From assembly GCA_946480345.1 (NCBI GenBank), contig CAMLJR010000007.1, forward strand, positions 1-33,879: DNA of 33,879 bases, read 5' to 3'. Below the pieces are notes generated by a model. The model was given only the letters and a program-made list of their open reading frames with translations, was not told the origin of the DNA and did not search any database. Below are positions 1 to 8,059 of this stretch, piece by piece. This DNA comes from an uncultured Spongiibacteraceae bacterium. Its GTDB lineage: Bacteria; Pseudomonadota; Gammaproteobacteria; Pseudomonadales; CAMLJR01. Each line of letters starts with the position of its first letter. Within the stretch, counting starts at the first letter, position 1. The position numbers were made by a program, and so were the translations under genes.

Positions 1-310
1 CCGGCTTTATATCCTCGACGTCATCGCGGCCGCCAAAATCCCAATTCTCCGGCACCTTGCCTTGAATCTTGTACGCGAACGCGATGATCTGCGCGATGCA
101 CAGATAGAGCGTTTCGGGAATTTCCTCACCGAGTCCAATGTCCTGTAACAGTGCGAGCAATTGCGCGTTTTCAAATAGCGGCACGCCATGTTCGCGTGCG
201 AGCGCAATGATTTGTTCGGCGAGTTCGCCGCTGCCGGCTGCCGTTACAGTCGGCGCGCTCTGGCCGTTATAGGCGAGCGCTACCGCCTGCTGCTCGCGAT
301 CGTCGTTCAT
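1..310 (-). CDS. FlhB C-terminal-domain-like protein (partial)
   Basis: The frame starts at ATG (308-310) and runs leftward off the window without a stop, giving about 103 residues. Its sequence resembles the cytoplasmic tail of the export-gate protein FlhB (EscU/YscU/HrcU family): an AVALAYNG stretch, a GELAEQIIALA helix, the GVPLFEN segment and an AQIIAFAYKI helix. It has no membrane segments, unlike full FlhB. Small stand-alone FlhB tails of this kind are known in gammaproteobacteria next to FliK-like genes, which is the arrangement here. The start overlaps the stop of the FliK-like gene as ATGA, so the two are probably translated together. In full FlhB this domain switches substrate specificity after hook completion; whether the short form does so is an inference. 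The extreme C-terminus lies outside the window. Confidence 0.8.
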   Translation of the reverse strand, partial: MNDDREQQAVALAYNGQSAPTVTAAGSGELAEQIIALAREHGVPLFENAQLLALLQDIGLGEEIPETLYLCIAQIIAFAYKIQGKVPENWDFGGRDDVEDIKP

Positions 311-1941
311 GTGTGGACATCTACCAGTTGTTGCGACAACGGATTTTTCGGCGTGGGCGGCATGCCGAGCCGGCAATTCATTTCGGTGACATGGACGCCG
401 ACCGATTCCAAACCCGAACGCAAATAGCCGATCTGTTCCTGCACGCGGCGGTGCGTTCCTTCGCGCTCCGCCCATAACGTGGCGGCGACATTTTTATCGA
501 CGATCGCCAATGTCGCGGCGAGCTTGCCGAGTTCATGCAGATCGAGCGCGATCTGCACATTCCACTGCGGACGCTTTTGCTGATTGCGTTTGCGCGGCTG
601 TTGCTCGATCCGCAATTGCAGTTGCTCGTTGCCGTACGCGCTGCGCAGCGGTAACTCCAGAGTCCAGGTAGGCACCGGCATTTGCGCATCGTTGCCGACA
701 TGACGCGCAACGATGCCATCGAGCTGATTGACCTGAATCCGCGCCAGCCCCGCTTGCAGCAATTTGCTGAGCTGCGATAGCAGCGATTCGGTGCTGTCGA
801 TGCTTTGCTGACCCGTCGCGATATGGCCTTGCTGTGGCTGGAGCGCAGGCTTATGTGTGTACACCAGTTCTTCCGCGCTAATCGATAGCGGGCTGGTCGG
901 CGTTGCGGATTGGGCAGGTTGAGTCGGGATGAATGTGCGCACCAGCGCCAGCAGCGTGCTGATCTGCGCTTTCAAATCGGTGGTCGCAATCGCGGCGGGC
1001 ATTTGCGCCATCGGTTGTGCCGATGGGTTCGGATTTGAATTCGCTGCGCGCACCAATCGCGACTCAAAGAAGGTGCCGCTGTTTTCGACGGCTTGTTTGA
1101 CGCCGGTGGGCGTCTGTATTTGCTCGGCACGCGGCAATGACTGCAACAGCTGTTTGACCGCTTGCGCAATCGGCGCGGGCAATTGATCGCGCAGCGTCGG
1201 CTGTACCAGCTTGTGTAACAGCGGCAACAGCGTTACGAGCGGTTGTTGTCTCGGCATCAGTTCGCGCAATGCTTGCTGGGCTGCCTGCTGAACCGGCGAT
1301 ATTGGCGTTGGCGTGATGCCGACAGGCGCGGTTGTATTCGACAGCGCCGTTTTTAAATTCGGCACCAGCATCAATTCGCCGCGCGGCGTCGTTTGCAATT
1401 GCACACGCTGTCCGGTGGGAAGCGGTTGCTGGCTGATCATTTGAATGACGCGGTTCTGCCATTCGACGGTGACACGATAAAAATTAGCAACCTGCGGCGG
1501 CGATTGCGATGCGCCAGCGGGCGATGTGCCGGGTTGCGACGACATTGGCGCAGCGGGGTTCGGCAGGATCAGTAGCGGCAGATTAGGCGTGGCAGCTTTT
1601 CCCGGCGTGTTTGGCAGCAAAATGTTTTGCAGCACGACCGCCTCAAAGATTTGAGGCTTGGCGAGCAGCTCGGGCGGCAATTGCTTCAGCGCGTTTTGCA
1701 GCACCGCGTTATTCAGCAATTGGTTTAAGTTGACATCCATGGGTGCTGCGCCGTTTGTCGGATTTAGCAACTGGGTGACTATAATAGCTGCGTCCGACGT
1801 CGCCCCGCTTGTCGACTGCAGCATGCTCTGCAGCAACTGCGCGATTTTCACCGCGATGTTGTTATCGCCGCCAGCAGACCAGCCTCCGGTCGCAACGGCG
1901 GACGAAGTGGCTGCGTACATGGCTATTCCGAGCTGATCCAT
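307..1941 (-). CDS. fliK: FliK-like flagellar hook-length control protein
   Basis: This 544-residue protein has a long low-complexity body rich in Gln, Pro, Ala and Thr, and a C-terminal folded region from about residue 420 onward (TWTLELPLRSAYG, then LQLRIEQQ, then WNVQIALDLHELGKLAATL) that resembles the FliK hook-length control C-terminal domain. FliK proteins measure hook length during assembly and act on FlhB to switch export from rod/hook to filament subunits. The downstream FlhB-tail-like gene fits this role. The ATG at 1941 was chosen; a GTG two codons upstream (1947) is possible. It is divergent from ccmA across about 50 bp. This gene pair often lies apart from the main flagellar cluster, so it may be a FliK paralogue rather than the principal hook-length protein. 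Confidence 0.75.
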   Translation of the reverse strand: MDQLGIAMYAATSSAVATGGWSAGGDNNIAVKIAQLLQSMLQSTSGATSDAAIIVTQLLNPTNGAAPMDVNLNQLLNNAVLQNALKQLPPELLAKPQIFEAVVLQNILLPNTPGKAATPNLPLLILPNPAAPMSSQPGTSPAGASQSPPQVANFYRVTVEWQNRVIQMISQQPLPTGQRVQLQTTPRGELMLVPNLKTALSNTTAPVGITPTPISPVQQAAQQALRELMPRQQPLVTLLPLLHKLVQPTLRDQLPAPIAQAVKQLLQSLPRAEQIQTPTGVKQAVENSGTFFESRLVRAANSNPNPSAQPMAQMPAAIATTDLKAQISTLLALVRTFIPTQPAQSATPTSPLSISAEELVYTHKPALQPQQGHIATGQQSIDSTESLLSQLSKLLQAGLARIQVNQLDGIVARHVGNDAQMPVPTWTLELPLRSAYGNEQLQLRIEQQPRKRNQQKRPQWNVQIALDLHELGKLAATLAIVDKNVAATLWAEREGTHRRVQEQIGYLRSGLESVGVHVTEMNCRLGMPPTPKNPLSQQLVDVHT

Positions 1942-1998
1942 TGTCACTGTAGCGGCCGCCGCCGATAAAAATTAACTCTGAATCTGGAATTCTTTCTG

Positions 1999-2637
1999 TT
2001 GAATCAGCCGTTGTTGGAACTGCGTGACGTGAGCTGCGAGCGCGACGATGCGCGTTTGTTCGCGCCGCTGTCGTTTGGCGTGGGCGCCGGCGATATCGTG
2101 CAGATCGAAGGTGCGAACGGTATCGGCAAAACCAGCCTGCTGCGCTGCATCGGCGGTTTATCGACTCGCTTCGAGGGGGAAATGATCTGGCGCGGACAGC
2201 CGCTACCGCGTTCGCGTGTCGCGTTCGCTGCCGATTCGATTTATTTCGGTCACGCCACCGCGCTGAAGGCGGTGCTTAGTCCCCGCGAAAACTTACGGTG
2301 GTGGCTCAGTCTGCATGGTGTTGCGGATGTTTCGACCATCGATGCCACGCTCGCAAAGGTCGGACTGTTCGGTTATGAGGACACCCCGTGCTACCAGCTT
2401 TCGGCGGGACAGCAGCGGCGGGTGGGTTTGGCGCGTTTATTCCTGCTGCCGGTCACGCTGTGGATTCTCGATGAGCCGTTCACCGCCATCGATCGTCACG
2501 GCGTCGCCGAACTGGAAGGTTGGCTGGTCGCTCATGCGAATGCCGGCGGGGCGGTATTGCTGACGACGCATCAACCGCTGGCGTTGCCGGGGTTGCAAAA
2601 AATCGCGCTGCACGCCGAGGCGGATGCCGATGTCTGA
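1999..2637 (+). CDS. ccmA: Haem exporter ATP-binding subunit CcmA
   Basis: This 212-residue ABC ATPase has a Walker A (GANGIGKTS, about residue 38), the signature LSAGQQRR (about 134) and Walker B (LWILDEPF, about 153) followed by the switch histidine in TTHQP. The short length and the downstream ccmBCDEFGHI genes identify it as CcmA of cytochrome c maturation System I. With CcmB it forms an inner-membrane ABC complex whose ATP hydrolysis releases holo-CcmE from CcmC. The start is a TTG with GGAA about nine bases upstream; no ATG or GTG gives a full-length protein, because the next methionine is beyond Walker A. The gene overlaps ccmB by 8 bp. Confidence 0.95.
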   Translation: MNQPLLELRDVSCERDDARLFAPLSFGVGAGDIVQIEGANGIGKTSLLRCIGGLSTRFEGEMIWRGQPLPRSRVAFAADSIYFGHATALKAVLSPRENLRWWLSLHGVADVSTIDATLAKVGLFGYEDTPCYQLSAGQQRRVGLARLFLLPVTLWILDEPFTAIDRHGVAELEGWLVAHANAGGAVLLTTHQPLALPGLQKIALHAEADADV

Positions 2638-3322
2638 CGCAGGTTTATCCGCACTGGCGATCATCGGGCGCGTAATCCGTCGGGATTTGCTGCTGGCGCT
2701 GCGCCGTCGCGCCGAAGTCGCTAATCCGTTGCTGTTTTTTCTGATGGTCTGCACATTGTTTCCACTCGGTATCGGGCCTGAACCGAAGCAGCTCGCCGCG
2801 CTCGCGCCGGGGGTGTTGTGGGTGGTGGCGCTGTTGTCGTGTTTATTGGCGAGCGATGGCCTATTTCGCAGCGATTTCGATGACGGCAGTCTCGAACAGA
2901 TGCTGTTAAGTCCAAGCCCGCTGTATTTACTTGCGCTCGCAAAAAGCATCGCACACTGGCTGGTGACGGGGCTGCCGCTTGCCGTATTAGCGCCGGTGCT
3001 CGGCTTGTTGCTGCAGTTACCGGCGGTTGCGCTGCCGGCGCTGGTGTTGAGTTTGTTGTTGGGAACGGCCGTACTCAGTTTGATCGGCGCGATCGGTGCG
3101 GCGTTGACGGTCGGTTTACGACGCGGCGGATTATTGCTTTCGCTGATCGTATTGCCGCTGTATATCCCCGTGCTGATTTTCGGCGCCAGTGCCGTGCAGG
3201 CCGCAGCCGAAGGTTTTGCCTATCGCGGTCAACTCGCAGTGCTCGGCGCTTTGCTCGCGCTCGCACTGCCGCTCGCGCCGTTTGCGGTCGCGAGCGCGGC
3301 GCGTATCAGCGTCGATAATTGA
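2630..3322 (+). CDS. ccmB: Haem exporter membrane subunit CcmB
   Basis: This 230-residue polytopic membrane protein has about six hydrophobic segments and a cytoplasmic N-terminus (GRVIRRDLLLALRRRAE) typical of CcmB. It is the permease partner of CcmA. The ATG at 2630 was preferred over the one at 2624 because the GAGG motif at 2617-2620 is properly spaced only for the second ATG. The gene overlaps the end of ccmA, indicating coupled translation. It is followed by 141 bp before ccmC, the first real gap in the operon. Confidence 0.95.
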   Translation: MSDAGLSALAIIGRVIRRDLLLALRRRAEVANPLLFFLMVCTLFPLGIGPEPKQLAALAPGVLWVVALLSCLLASDGLFRSDFDDGSLEQMLLSPSPLYLLALAKSIAHWLVTGLPLAVLAPVLGLLLQLPAVALPALVLSLLLGTAVLSLIGAIGAALTVGLRRGGLLLSLIVLPLYIPVLIFGASAVQAAAEGFAYRGQLAVLGALLALALPLAPFAVASAARISVDN

Positions 3323-3402
3323 GCAGCCGTTGATCTGAAATCCAAAAATAATCAGACGCCGATGTCGATGCCGCGTATTAATTTATGGTCATCCGGCGGC
3401 GG

Positions 3403-3431
3403 TGCGATCAAATCGCAACCATGCTTATAAT
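3403..3431 (+). promoter_or_regulatory. Candidate internal promoter with inverted repeat upstream of ccmC
   Basis: A perfect -10 hexamer TATAAT (3426-3431) lies 32 bp before the ccmC start. Seventeen bases upstream, where a -35 would sit, is TGCGAT (a poor -35 match), which is also the left arm of an inverted repeat TGCGAT-CAA-ATCGCA (3403-3417). A good -10 with a poor -35 covered by a dyad suggests a regulator-dependent promoter driving ccmC onward. The dyad is not an FNR/ANR box (wrong half-sites and spacing). The call is inferred from sequence only. Confidence 0.4.
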
Positions 3432-3463
3432 GCCCAGCATTTTTTTCCGGACACGTTCGCTCG

Positions 3464-4225
3464 ATGTGGTCATTTCTGCGTTCTCTTTGGCATAAATTCG
3501 GCTCGCCGCGCTGGTTCTACCAAATCAGCGGCAAGGTGCTGCCATGGCTCGCCGTGATAACGCCGATTCTGCTGATTGCTGGAATGGTCTGGGGTCTGTT
3601 GTTCACGCCGCCGGATTTTCGGCAGGGCAATAGTTTTCGCATTATCTATATCCATGTGCCGGCCTCGATGCTGGCAATGGCTGGCTACGTGCTGATGGCC
3701 ATTGCCGCCGCAATCAGTCTCATTTGGAAAATGAAGGTCGCCGAAGTCGCGATGAAATGCGCCGCACCGGTTGGCGCTGCACTGACATTTCTCGCGCTCG
3801 TTACCGGTTCGATCTGGGGCAAACCGACCTGGGGCACATGGTGGGTATGGGATGCGCGAATTACTTCGGTGCTCGTACTGTTCTTTTTGTACATGGGCGT
3901 GATCGCATTGTACGAAGCGTTCGAAAATCGCCAGGCCGCAGCGAAGGCGTGCGCGGTGCTCAGTCTCGTCGGTGTCGTGAACATTCCCATCATTTATTGG
4001 TCTGTGGAATGGTGGTTCAGCCTGCACCAGCCGGCGACGCTCAAAATTGTCGGTAAGAGTTCGATGGCGCCGGAAATGCTGCATCCTCTGCTGGTGATGA
4101 TTGTCGGTTTTTATTGTTTTTATGCGCTCGCGCTACTTATCCATATGCGCACAGAAATTCTCGATCGCGAACGCAGTACGCAATGGGTGCGCGATCTGAT
4201 TGCACAGCGCGGAGCCAAACAGTGA
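3464..4225 (+). CDS. ccmC: Haem lyase/handling protein CcmC
   Basis: This 253-residue membrane protein has six predicted transmembrane segments and the tryptophan-rich WWD-type haem-handling motif (GKPTWGTWWVWDARITS, about residues 119-135). Conserved flanking histidines are visible in YIHVPAS (H64) and SLHQPAT (H188), which coordinate haem in the family. CcmC binds haem at the periplasmic face and attaches it covalently to CcmE, helped by CcmD. Length and motif match the family. Its TGA overlaps the ATG of ccmD (TGATG... at 4223-4227). A possible own promoter lies just upstream. Confidence 0.97.
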   Translation: MWSFLRSLWHKFGSPRWFYQISGKVLPWLAVITPILLIAGMVWGLLFTPPDFRQGNSFRIIYIHVPASMLAMAGYVLMAIAAAISLIWKMKVAEVAMKCAAPVGAALTFLALVTGSIWGKPTWGTWWVWDARITSVLVLFFLYMGVIALYEAFENRQAAAKACAVLSLVGVVNIPIIYWSVEWWFSLHQPATLKIVGKSSMAPEMLHPLLVMIVGFYCFYALALLIHMRTEILDRERSTQWVRDLIAQRGAKQ

Positions 4226-4437
4226 TGCAGTTTAATTCGTTCGACGAAATCATTCAGATGGGCGGCCACGGTGCATTTGTGTGGGCTGCGTATGCAATTG
4301 CAGCAGTCACGTTGATCGCATTAATCGTATTGCCATTGCGGCGCCAACATCGTTTCTTCGCCGAACAATTCGCCAGCGAGCGCCGTCGCACTGCGCGCGT
4401 GCAGCAAACATTGACGCCCGATTCGAAAATTTCCTGA
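4225..4437 (+). CDS. ccmD: Haem exporter accessory protein CcmD
   Basis: This 70-residue protein has one transmembrane helix (about residues 16-38) preceded by the family hallmark GGHGAFVWAAYA and followed by a basic cytoplasmic tail (LRRQHRFFAEQFASE). CcmD stabilises the CcmC-CcmE complex and is needed for release of haem-loaded CcmE. The ATG that overlaps the ccmC stop was taken as start; the frame is open further upstream inside ccmC, but the extension has no family counterpart. Position between ccmC and ccmE is canonical. Confidence 0.93.
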   Translation: MQFNSFDEIIQMGGHGAFVWAAYAIAAVTLIALIVLPLRRQHRFFAEQFASERRRTARVQQTLTPDSKIS

Positions 4438-4438
4438 T

Positions 4439-4873
4439 ATGCATCCCATTCGCCGCCAACGCTTGTTCATCGTATTGCTTATTCTGTTCGGCGCCGCCGC
4501 TGCGGTTGCGTTGACGACATTTGCGATGCGCGAAAATATCAATTTGTTTTATCCGCCCAAAGATATTGCCGCAGGTCAGGTACCGGTCGATAAAAAAATT
4601 CGCGCTGGCGGCATGGTGGTGAAGGGCAGCGTGAAGCGCGATCCAAACAGTTTGAAAGTGTCGTTCGAAATCACCGATTACCACGCGACGGTGCCGGTCG
4701 AATACACCGGCATCCTGCCGGATTTATTTGCCGAAGGTCAGGGCGTTGTCGCCACCGGCAAGCTTGCGTCTAACGGTGTGTTTCAGGCGCACGAAGTACT
4801 CGCCAAGCACGACGAAAATTACATGCCGCCGGAAGTGAAGGATTCGCTGAATCCGGCGGTATCGACCAATTAA
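4439..4873 (+). CDS. ccmE: Periplasmic haem chaperone CcmE
   Basis: This 144-residue protein has an N-terminal signal anchor (about residues 8-29) followed by the periplasmic beta-barrel domain of CcmE. The haem attachment motif is intact: LAKHDENYMPPE, with His124 as the covalent haem site and Tyr128 as the expected axial ligand. CcmE takes haem from CcmC and passes it to CcmF. The start follows the ccmD stop by one base. Downstream there is an unusual 160-bp space before ccmF occupied by a palindromic element. Confidence 0.97.
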   Translation: MHPIRRQRLFIVLLILFGAAAAVALTTFAMRENINLFYPPKDIAAGQVPVDKKIRAGGMVVKGSVKRDPNSLKVSFEITDYHATVPVEYTGILPDLFAEGQGVVATGKLASNGVFQAHEVLAKHDENYMPPEVKDSLNPAVSTN

Positions 4874-4912
4874 TCAGCCAGTCTTTGCATTGGCAATATG
4901 CAGCGAGTGGGG

Positions 4913-5003
4913 TGGGAAATAGTTGCCGAGACCGTCAGCGACAAGGATGTCGCTGACGAGCTACAGGGATGTACTTGCCGCGTGTCTCGACGACTATTTC
5001 CCA
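4913..5003. repeat. 91-bp nested palindromic element between ccmE and ccmF
   Basis: Two nested inverted repeats are visible. The outer arms, 4913-4932 and 4984-5003, pair over 20 positions with only one mismatch and one G-T wobble; the outermost 11 bp (TGGGAAATAGT with ACTATTTCCCA) and the inner 6 bp (CGAGAC with GTCTCG) are perfect. Inside is a perfect 10-bp hairpin, CGTCAGCGAC with GTCGCTGACG (4933-4942 and 4949-4958) and a 6-nt loop AAGGAT, followed by about 25 unpaired bases that include CTACAGGGATGTACTT. No T-run follows, so it is not a typical terminator. From memory the core resembles REP-like intergenic repeats common in gammaproteobacterial genomes; only one copy is seen here. Confidence 0.75.
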
Positions 5004-5033
5004 TTCCGCTCGCGGTTTAAGGCACCGATCTCA

Positions 5034-7010
5034 ATGACCCCAGAACTCGGCCACTTCGCCCTCATCCTGTCGCTGTTTTTAGCGCTCGCATTAACGCTAT
5101 TACCCAGCGTCGGCGTATTTCGTCGCAACGAATTATTGATGAATACCGCACGCCCGCTCGCCGTCGGATTGCTGGTGATGACGACGATCGCGTTCATCGT
5201 ACTTGCCTATGCATTTTTAAAAGACGATTTTTCAGTGACGATTGTCGCTGCGCAATCGAATTCGGAACTGCCATGGTTCTATAAATTTGCGGGTGTGTGG
5301 GGCGGCCACGAAGGATCGTTACTGTTGTGGATGTGGATTCTGGCGCTGTGGGGATGTGCCGTTGCGTTGTTCAGCCGGCAATTACCGCTCGATATGATCG
5401 CTCGCGTGCTCGCGGTGATGGGCGCGATCGGCGTCGGTTTTTTACTGTTCATGCTGCTGACGTCGAATCCGTTTGCGCGTTCGCTGCCGAATCCGCCGCT
5501 TGAAGGTTCCGATTTAAATCCGTTGCTGCAAGATCCCGGCATGGTGATCCACCCACCGATGCTGTATTTCGGCTACGTCGGTTTTTCCGTGGCGTTCGCG
5601 TTCGCGATTGCTGCGTTGTGGAGCGGGCGGCTCGATTCGGCGTGGGCGCGTTGGTCGCGGCCGTGGAGCAATATCGCGTGGATGTTTTTAACCATCGGCA
5701 TTGTGCTCGGCAGCTGGTGGGCTTATTCGGTACTAGGCTGGGGCGGCTGGTGGTTTTGGGACCCGGTTGAAAATGCGTCGTTCATGCCGTGGTTGGTCGG
5801 TACTGCATTGATTCACTCGCTTGCGGTGACCGATAAGCGCGGCGCGTTCAAAAGCTGGACGGTGCTGCTGGCGATTTTTGCATTTTCGCTGAGCTTGCTC
5901 GGAACGTTTCTGGTGCGCTCGGGGGTGCTTACGTCAGTGCATTCCTTCGCGGCCGATCCGACGCGCGGCCTGTTCATTCTTGCATTTCTCGTCATCGTCA
6001 TCGGTGCATCGTTAACGTTGTACGCATTGCGTGCGCCGGTCGTGATCAGCAACGCCCAATACGGTTGGCTGTCGCGCGAAATCTTTTTGCTGATGAATAA
6101 CGTTCTGCTGCTAGTCGCCGCGCTCAGTGTGTTATGCGGCACGTTGTTTCCATTAGTGGTCGACGCGTTAAAGCTCGGTAAATATTCGGTAGGCCCGCCG
6201 TATTTCAACGCGGTGTTCGTACCACTGATGTCGGTGTTGCTCGTCTTTATGGGGCTCGGTCCCGCGAACAATTGGCGGCATGGCCGTGCCAGCGATATTT
6301 TTCGCCGATTGCTGCCTGCATTAATCGCCAGCCTGATCGTCGGCCTCGCATTTCCATTTGCTTACGGCAATCAATTTCATTGGGGTGTCGTGTTGACGAT
6401 TTGCCTCGCGAGTTGGATCGCGCTCAGTACTTTGGTCGATCTCCGCCATAAGCTGCGCAACACGACGAATACGCTGCGCGGGTTAAAACGATTGACGCCT
6501 GCTTATTACGGCATGTTGATCGCGCATTTGGGTTTTGCAGTCACCGTCGTTGGTGTCGGATTGACGACTGTTTATACGCAGGAGCGCGATGTGCGAATGG
6601 CCGTGGGCGAACGCGTTCAAGTGGCCGGTTACGAGTTCAAATTCGACGGTACGACTGCGGTGCGAGGGCCGAATTACACGGCGGAACGTGGTCTCATTTC
6701 GGTAATGCGGGACGGTGATGCGCTCGCACAATTGCATCCGGAAAAACGCCGCTACAACGCGCGTCGCGATCAGGTGATGACCGAGGCATCGATTGAAGCC
6801 GGATTATTTCGCGATTTGTATGTCGCACTCGGCGAGCCGCTGGCTAACGGCGCATGGGCGGTACGCATTCACTACAAACCGTTCGTGCGCTGGATCTGGC
6901 TCGGCGGATTATTGATGGCCCTCGGCGGCGGGCTTGCCGCTGCGGATAAACGGTATCGCGCGCAACGCGAAAACGCATCCGTTCCCGACGCCATCGCGAC
7001 GACTCATTGA
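5034..7010 (+). CDS. ccmF: Cytochrome c haem lyase subunit CcmF
   Basis: This 658-residue polytopic membrane protein carries the WWD haem-handling motif (WGGWWFWDPVENASFMPWL, about residues 236-255), which is specific to CcmF/CcmC-type proteins. CcmF takes haem from CcmE and, with CcmH and CcmI, ligates it to apocytochrome c in the periplasm. The frame is open upstream to a TTG at 4923, but that extension is encoded by the palindromic element; the ATG at 5034 gives MTPELGHFALIL, the standard CcmF N-terminus, and a normal length. The next gene, ccmG, starts 8 bp after the stop. Confidence 0.96.
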   Translation: MTPELGHFALILSLFLALALTLLPSVGVFRRNELLMNTARPLAVGLLVMTTIAFIVLAYAFLKDDFSVTIVAAQSNSELPWFYKFAGVWGGHEGSLLLWMWILALWGCAVALFSRQLPLDMIARVLAVMGAIGVGFLLFMLLTSNPFARSLPNPPLEGSDLNPLLQDPGMVIHPPMLYFGYVGFSVAFAFAIAALWSGRLDSAWARWSRPWSNIAWMFLTIGIVLGSWWAYSVLGWGGWWFWDPVENASFMPWLVGTALIHSLAVTDKRGAFKSWTVLLAIFAFSLSLLGTFLVRSGVLTSVHSFAADPTRGLFILAFLVIVIGASLTLYALRAPVVISNAQYGWLSREIFLLMNNVLLLVAALSVLCGTLFPLVVDALKLGKYSVGPPYFNAVFVPLMSVLLVFMGLGPANNWRHGRASDIFRRLLPALIASLIVGLAFPFAYGNQFHWGVVLTICLASWIALSTLVDLRHKLRNTTNTLRGLKRLTPAYYGMLIAHLGFAVTVVGVGLTTVYTQERDVRMAVGERVQVAGYEFKFDGTTAVRGPNYTAERGLISVMRDGDALAQLHPEKRRYNARRDQVMTEASIEAGLFRDLYVALGEPLANGAWAVRIHYKPFVRWIWLGGLLMALGGGLAAADKRYRAQRENASVPDAIATTH

Positions 7011-7018
7011 GAACCTTC

Positions 7019-7576
7019 ATGCAGCGCCTCAAATTATTTATTCCGCTCTTTGTTTTCGTTGTGCTGGCGTTGTTTTTCTTCGTCGTGCAGAAACAGATCG
7101 GCGACGGCGATTACGATCCGCAAAACATGCCGTCGGCATTGTTGAATAAACCGCTGCCGGCATTTCGTCTGCCCGATCTTGCGAGTGGCGCGGAAGTCAC
7201 CGGCGATGTTTTGAAAAACAAAATCGCGCTGGTCAACGTGTGGGCGACCTGGTGTCCCACCTGTCACTACGAACATCCTTATCTGATGAAATTCGCGCAG
7301 CAGGGGGTTGTCATTCTTGGCGTCGATTACAAAGACGAGCCGGAAAAAGCCAAGCAGTGGCTGCGCGAAAAAGGTAATCCGTATATCGCGGTGCTCGACG
7401 ATCGCGCCGGAAAATTCGGACTCGATCTCGGCGTCACCGGCGCACCTGAAACCTATGTGGTCGATGCGCGCGGCATAGTGCGTTTGCGTTACCAGGGCGC
7501 ACTCGACGATCGCATATGGAGCGAGACGATCGCTCCGTTGATCACCCAACTTCAACGCGAACAACAGGGCGGTTGA
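7019..7576 (+). CDS. ccmG: Thiol:disulfide interchange protein CcmG/DsbE
   Basis: This 185-residue protein has an N-terminal signal anchor (about residues 6-23) and a thioredoxin fold with the active site WATWCPTCHYEHP (Cys79 and Cys82), the CcmG-type variant. The cis-proline loop is visible as VTGAPETYVVD. It is a periplasmic membrane-anchored reductant that keeps apocytochrome c or CcmH thiols reduced before haem attachment, normally fed by DsbD/CcdA. The ATG at 7019 was chosen over an upstream TTG at 7007 because it gives the typical basic-hydrophobic N-terminus. Spacing to ccmH is 3 bp. Confidence 0.96.
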   Translation: MQRLKLFIPLFVFVVLALFFFVVQKQIGDGDYDPQNMPSALLNKPLPAFRLPDLASGAEVTGDVLKNKIALVNVWATWCPTCHYEHPYLMKFAQQGVVILGVDYKDEPEKAKQWLREKGNPYIAVLDDRAGKFGLDLGVTGAPETYVVDARGIVRLRYQGALDDRIWSETIAPLITQLQREQQGG

Positions 7577-7579
7577 GCG

Positions 7580-8059
7580 ATGCGTTATTTCTTGTTATCG
7601 ATTTTTTTGCTGGGTGCGGCAGTCGCCCATGCCGCAATTGATCCTTACGAATTCGACAATGAATCGCAGCGCGAGCGTTATCAGCAATTCATCGACGATT
7701 TGCGTTGTCCGAAATGTCAGAACCAGAATCTCGCCGGTTCCGATGCGCCGATCGCCGCCGATTTGCGGCAGGAGTTGCGGCGTCTGCTGAAGGAAAATAA
7801 AACCGATCGCGAAATCGTCGATTTCATGGTCGCGCGTTATGGCGAATTCGTTTTGTACGATCCGCCGTTCGATAAAAAAACCGCCGTATTGTGGCTCGCG
7901 CCAATCGGTTTTCTGGCAATCGGTTTGATTGTGCTGATGGCTATTGCCCGCCGCCGTGCAACGACGGTGGCCGCGCCTGCCGAGCTGACGGAATCCGAGC
8001 GCGCGCAACTGCAACAAATGCTGCACGACGATAAAAATCCCGGAGATAAAAACGCGTGA
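7580..8059 (+). CDS. ccmH: Cytochrome c maturation protein CcmH
   Basis: This 159-residue protein has a cleavable signal peptide (cut expected after AVAHA), the family active site LRCPKCQNQNL (Cys43 and Cys46), and a C-terminal membrane anchor (about residues 104-124). CcmH reduces or positions apocytochrome thiols together with CcmG. This is the short CcmH form; the TPR part that is fused in E. coli CcmH is encoded separately by the following ccmI. Its stop overlaps the GTG start of ccmI (GTGA). Confidence 0.96.
   Translation: MRYFLLSIFLLGAAVAHAAIDPYEFDNESQRERYQQFIDDLRCPKCQNQNLAGSDAPIAADLRQELRRLLKENKTDREIVDFMVARYGEFVLYDPPFDKKTAVLWLAPIGFLAIGLIVLMAIARRRATTVAAPAELTESERAQLQQMLHDDKNPGDKNA

Noticed and set aside
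3403..3417. FNR/ANR box upstream of ccmC
   Set aside because: The dyad is TGCGAT-N3-ATCGCA, whereas FNR boxes are TTGAT-N4-ATCAA; neither half-sites nor spacing match.
4923..5033. N-terminal extension of ccmF from a TTG at 4923
   Set aside because: The extension is encoded by the palindromic element and has no CcmF counterpart; the ATG at 5034 gives the family N-terminus.
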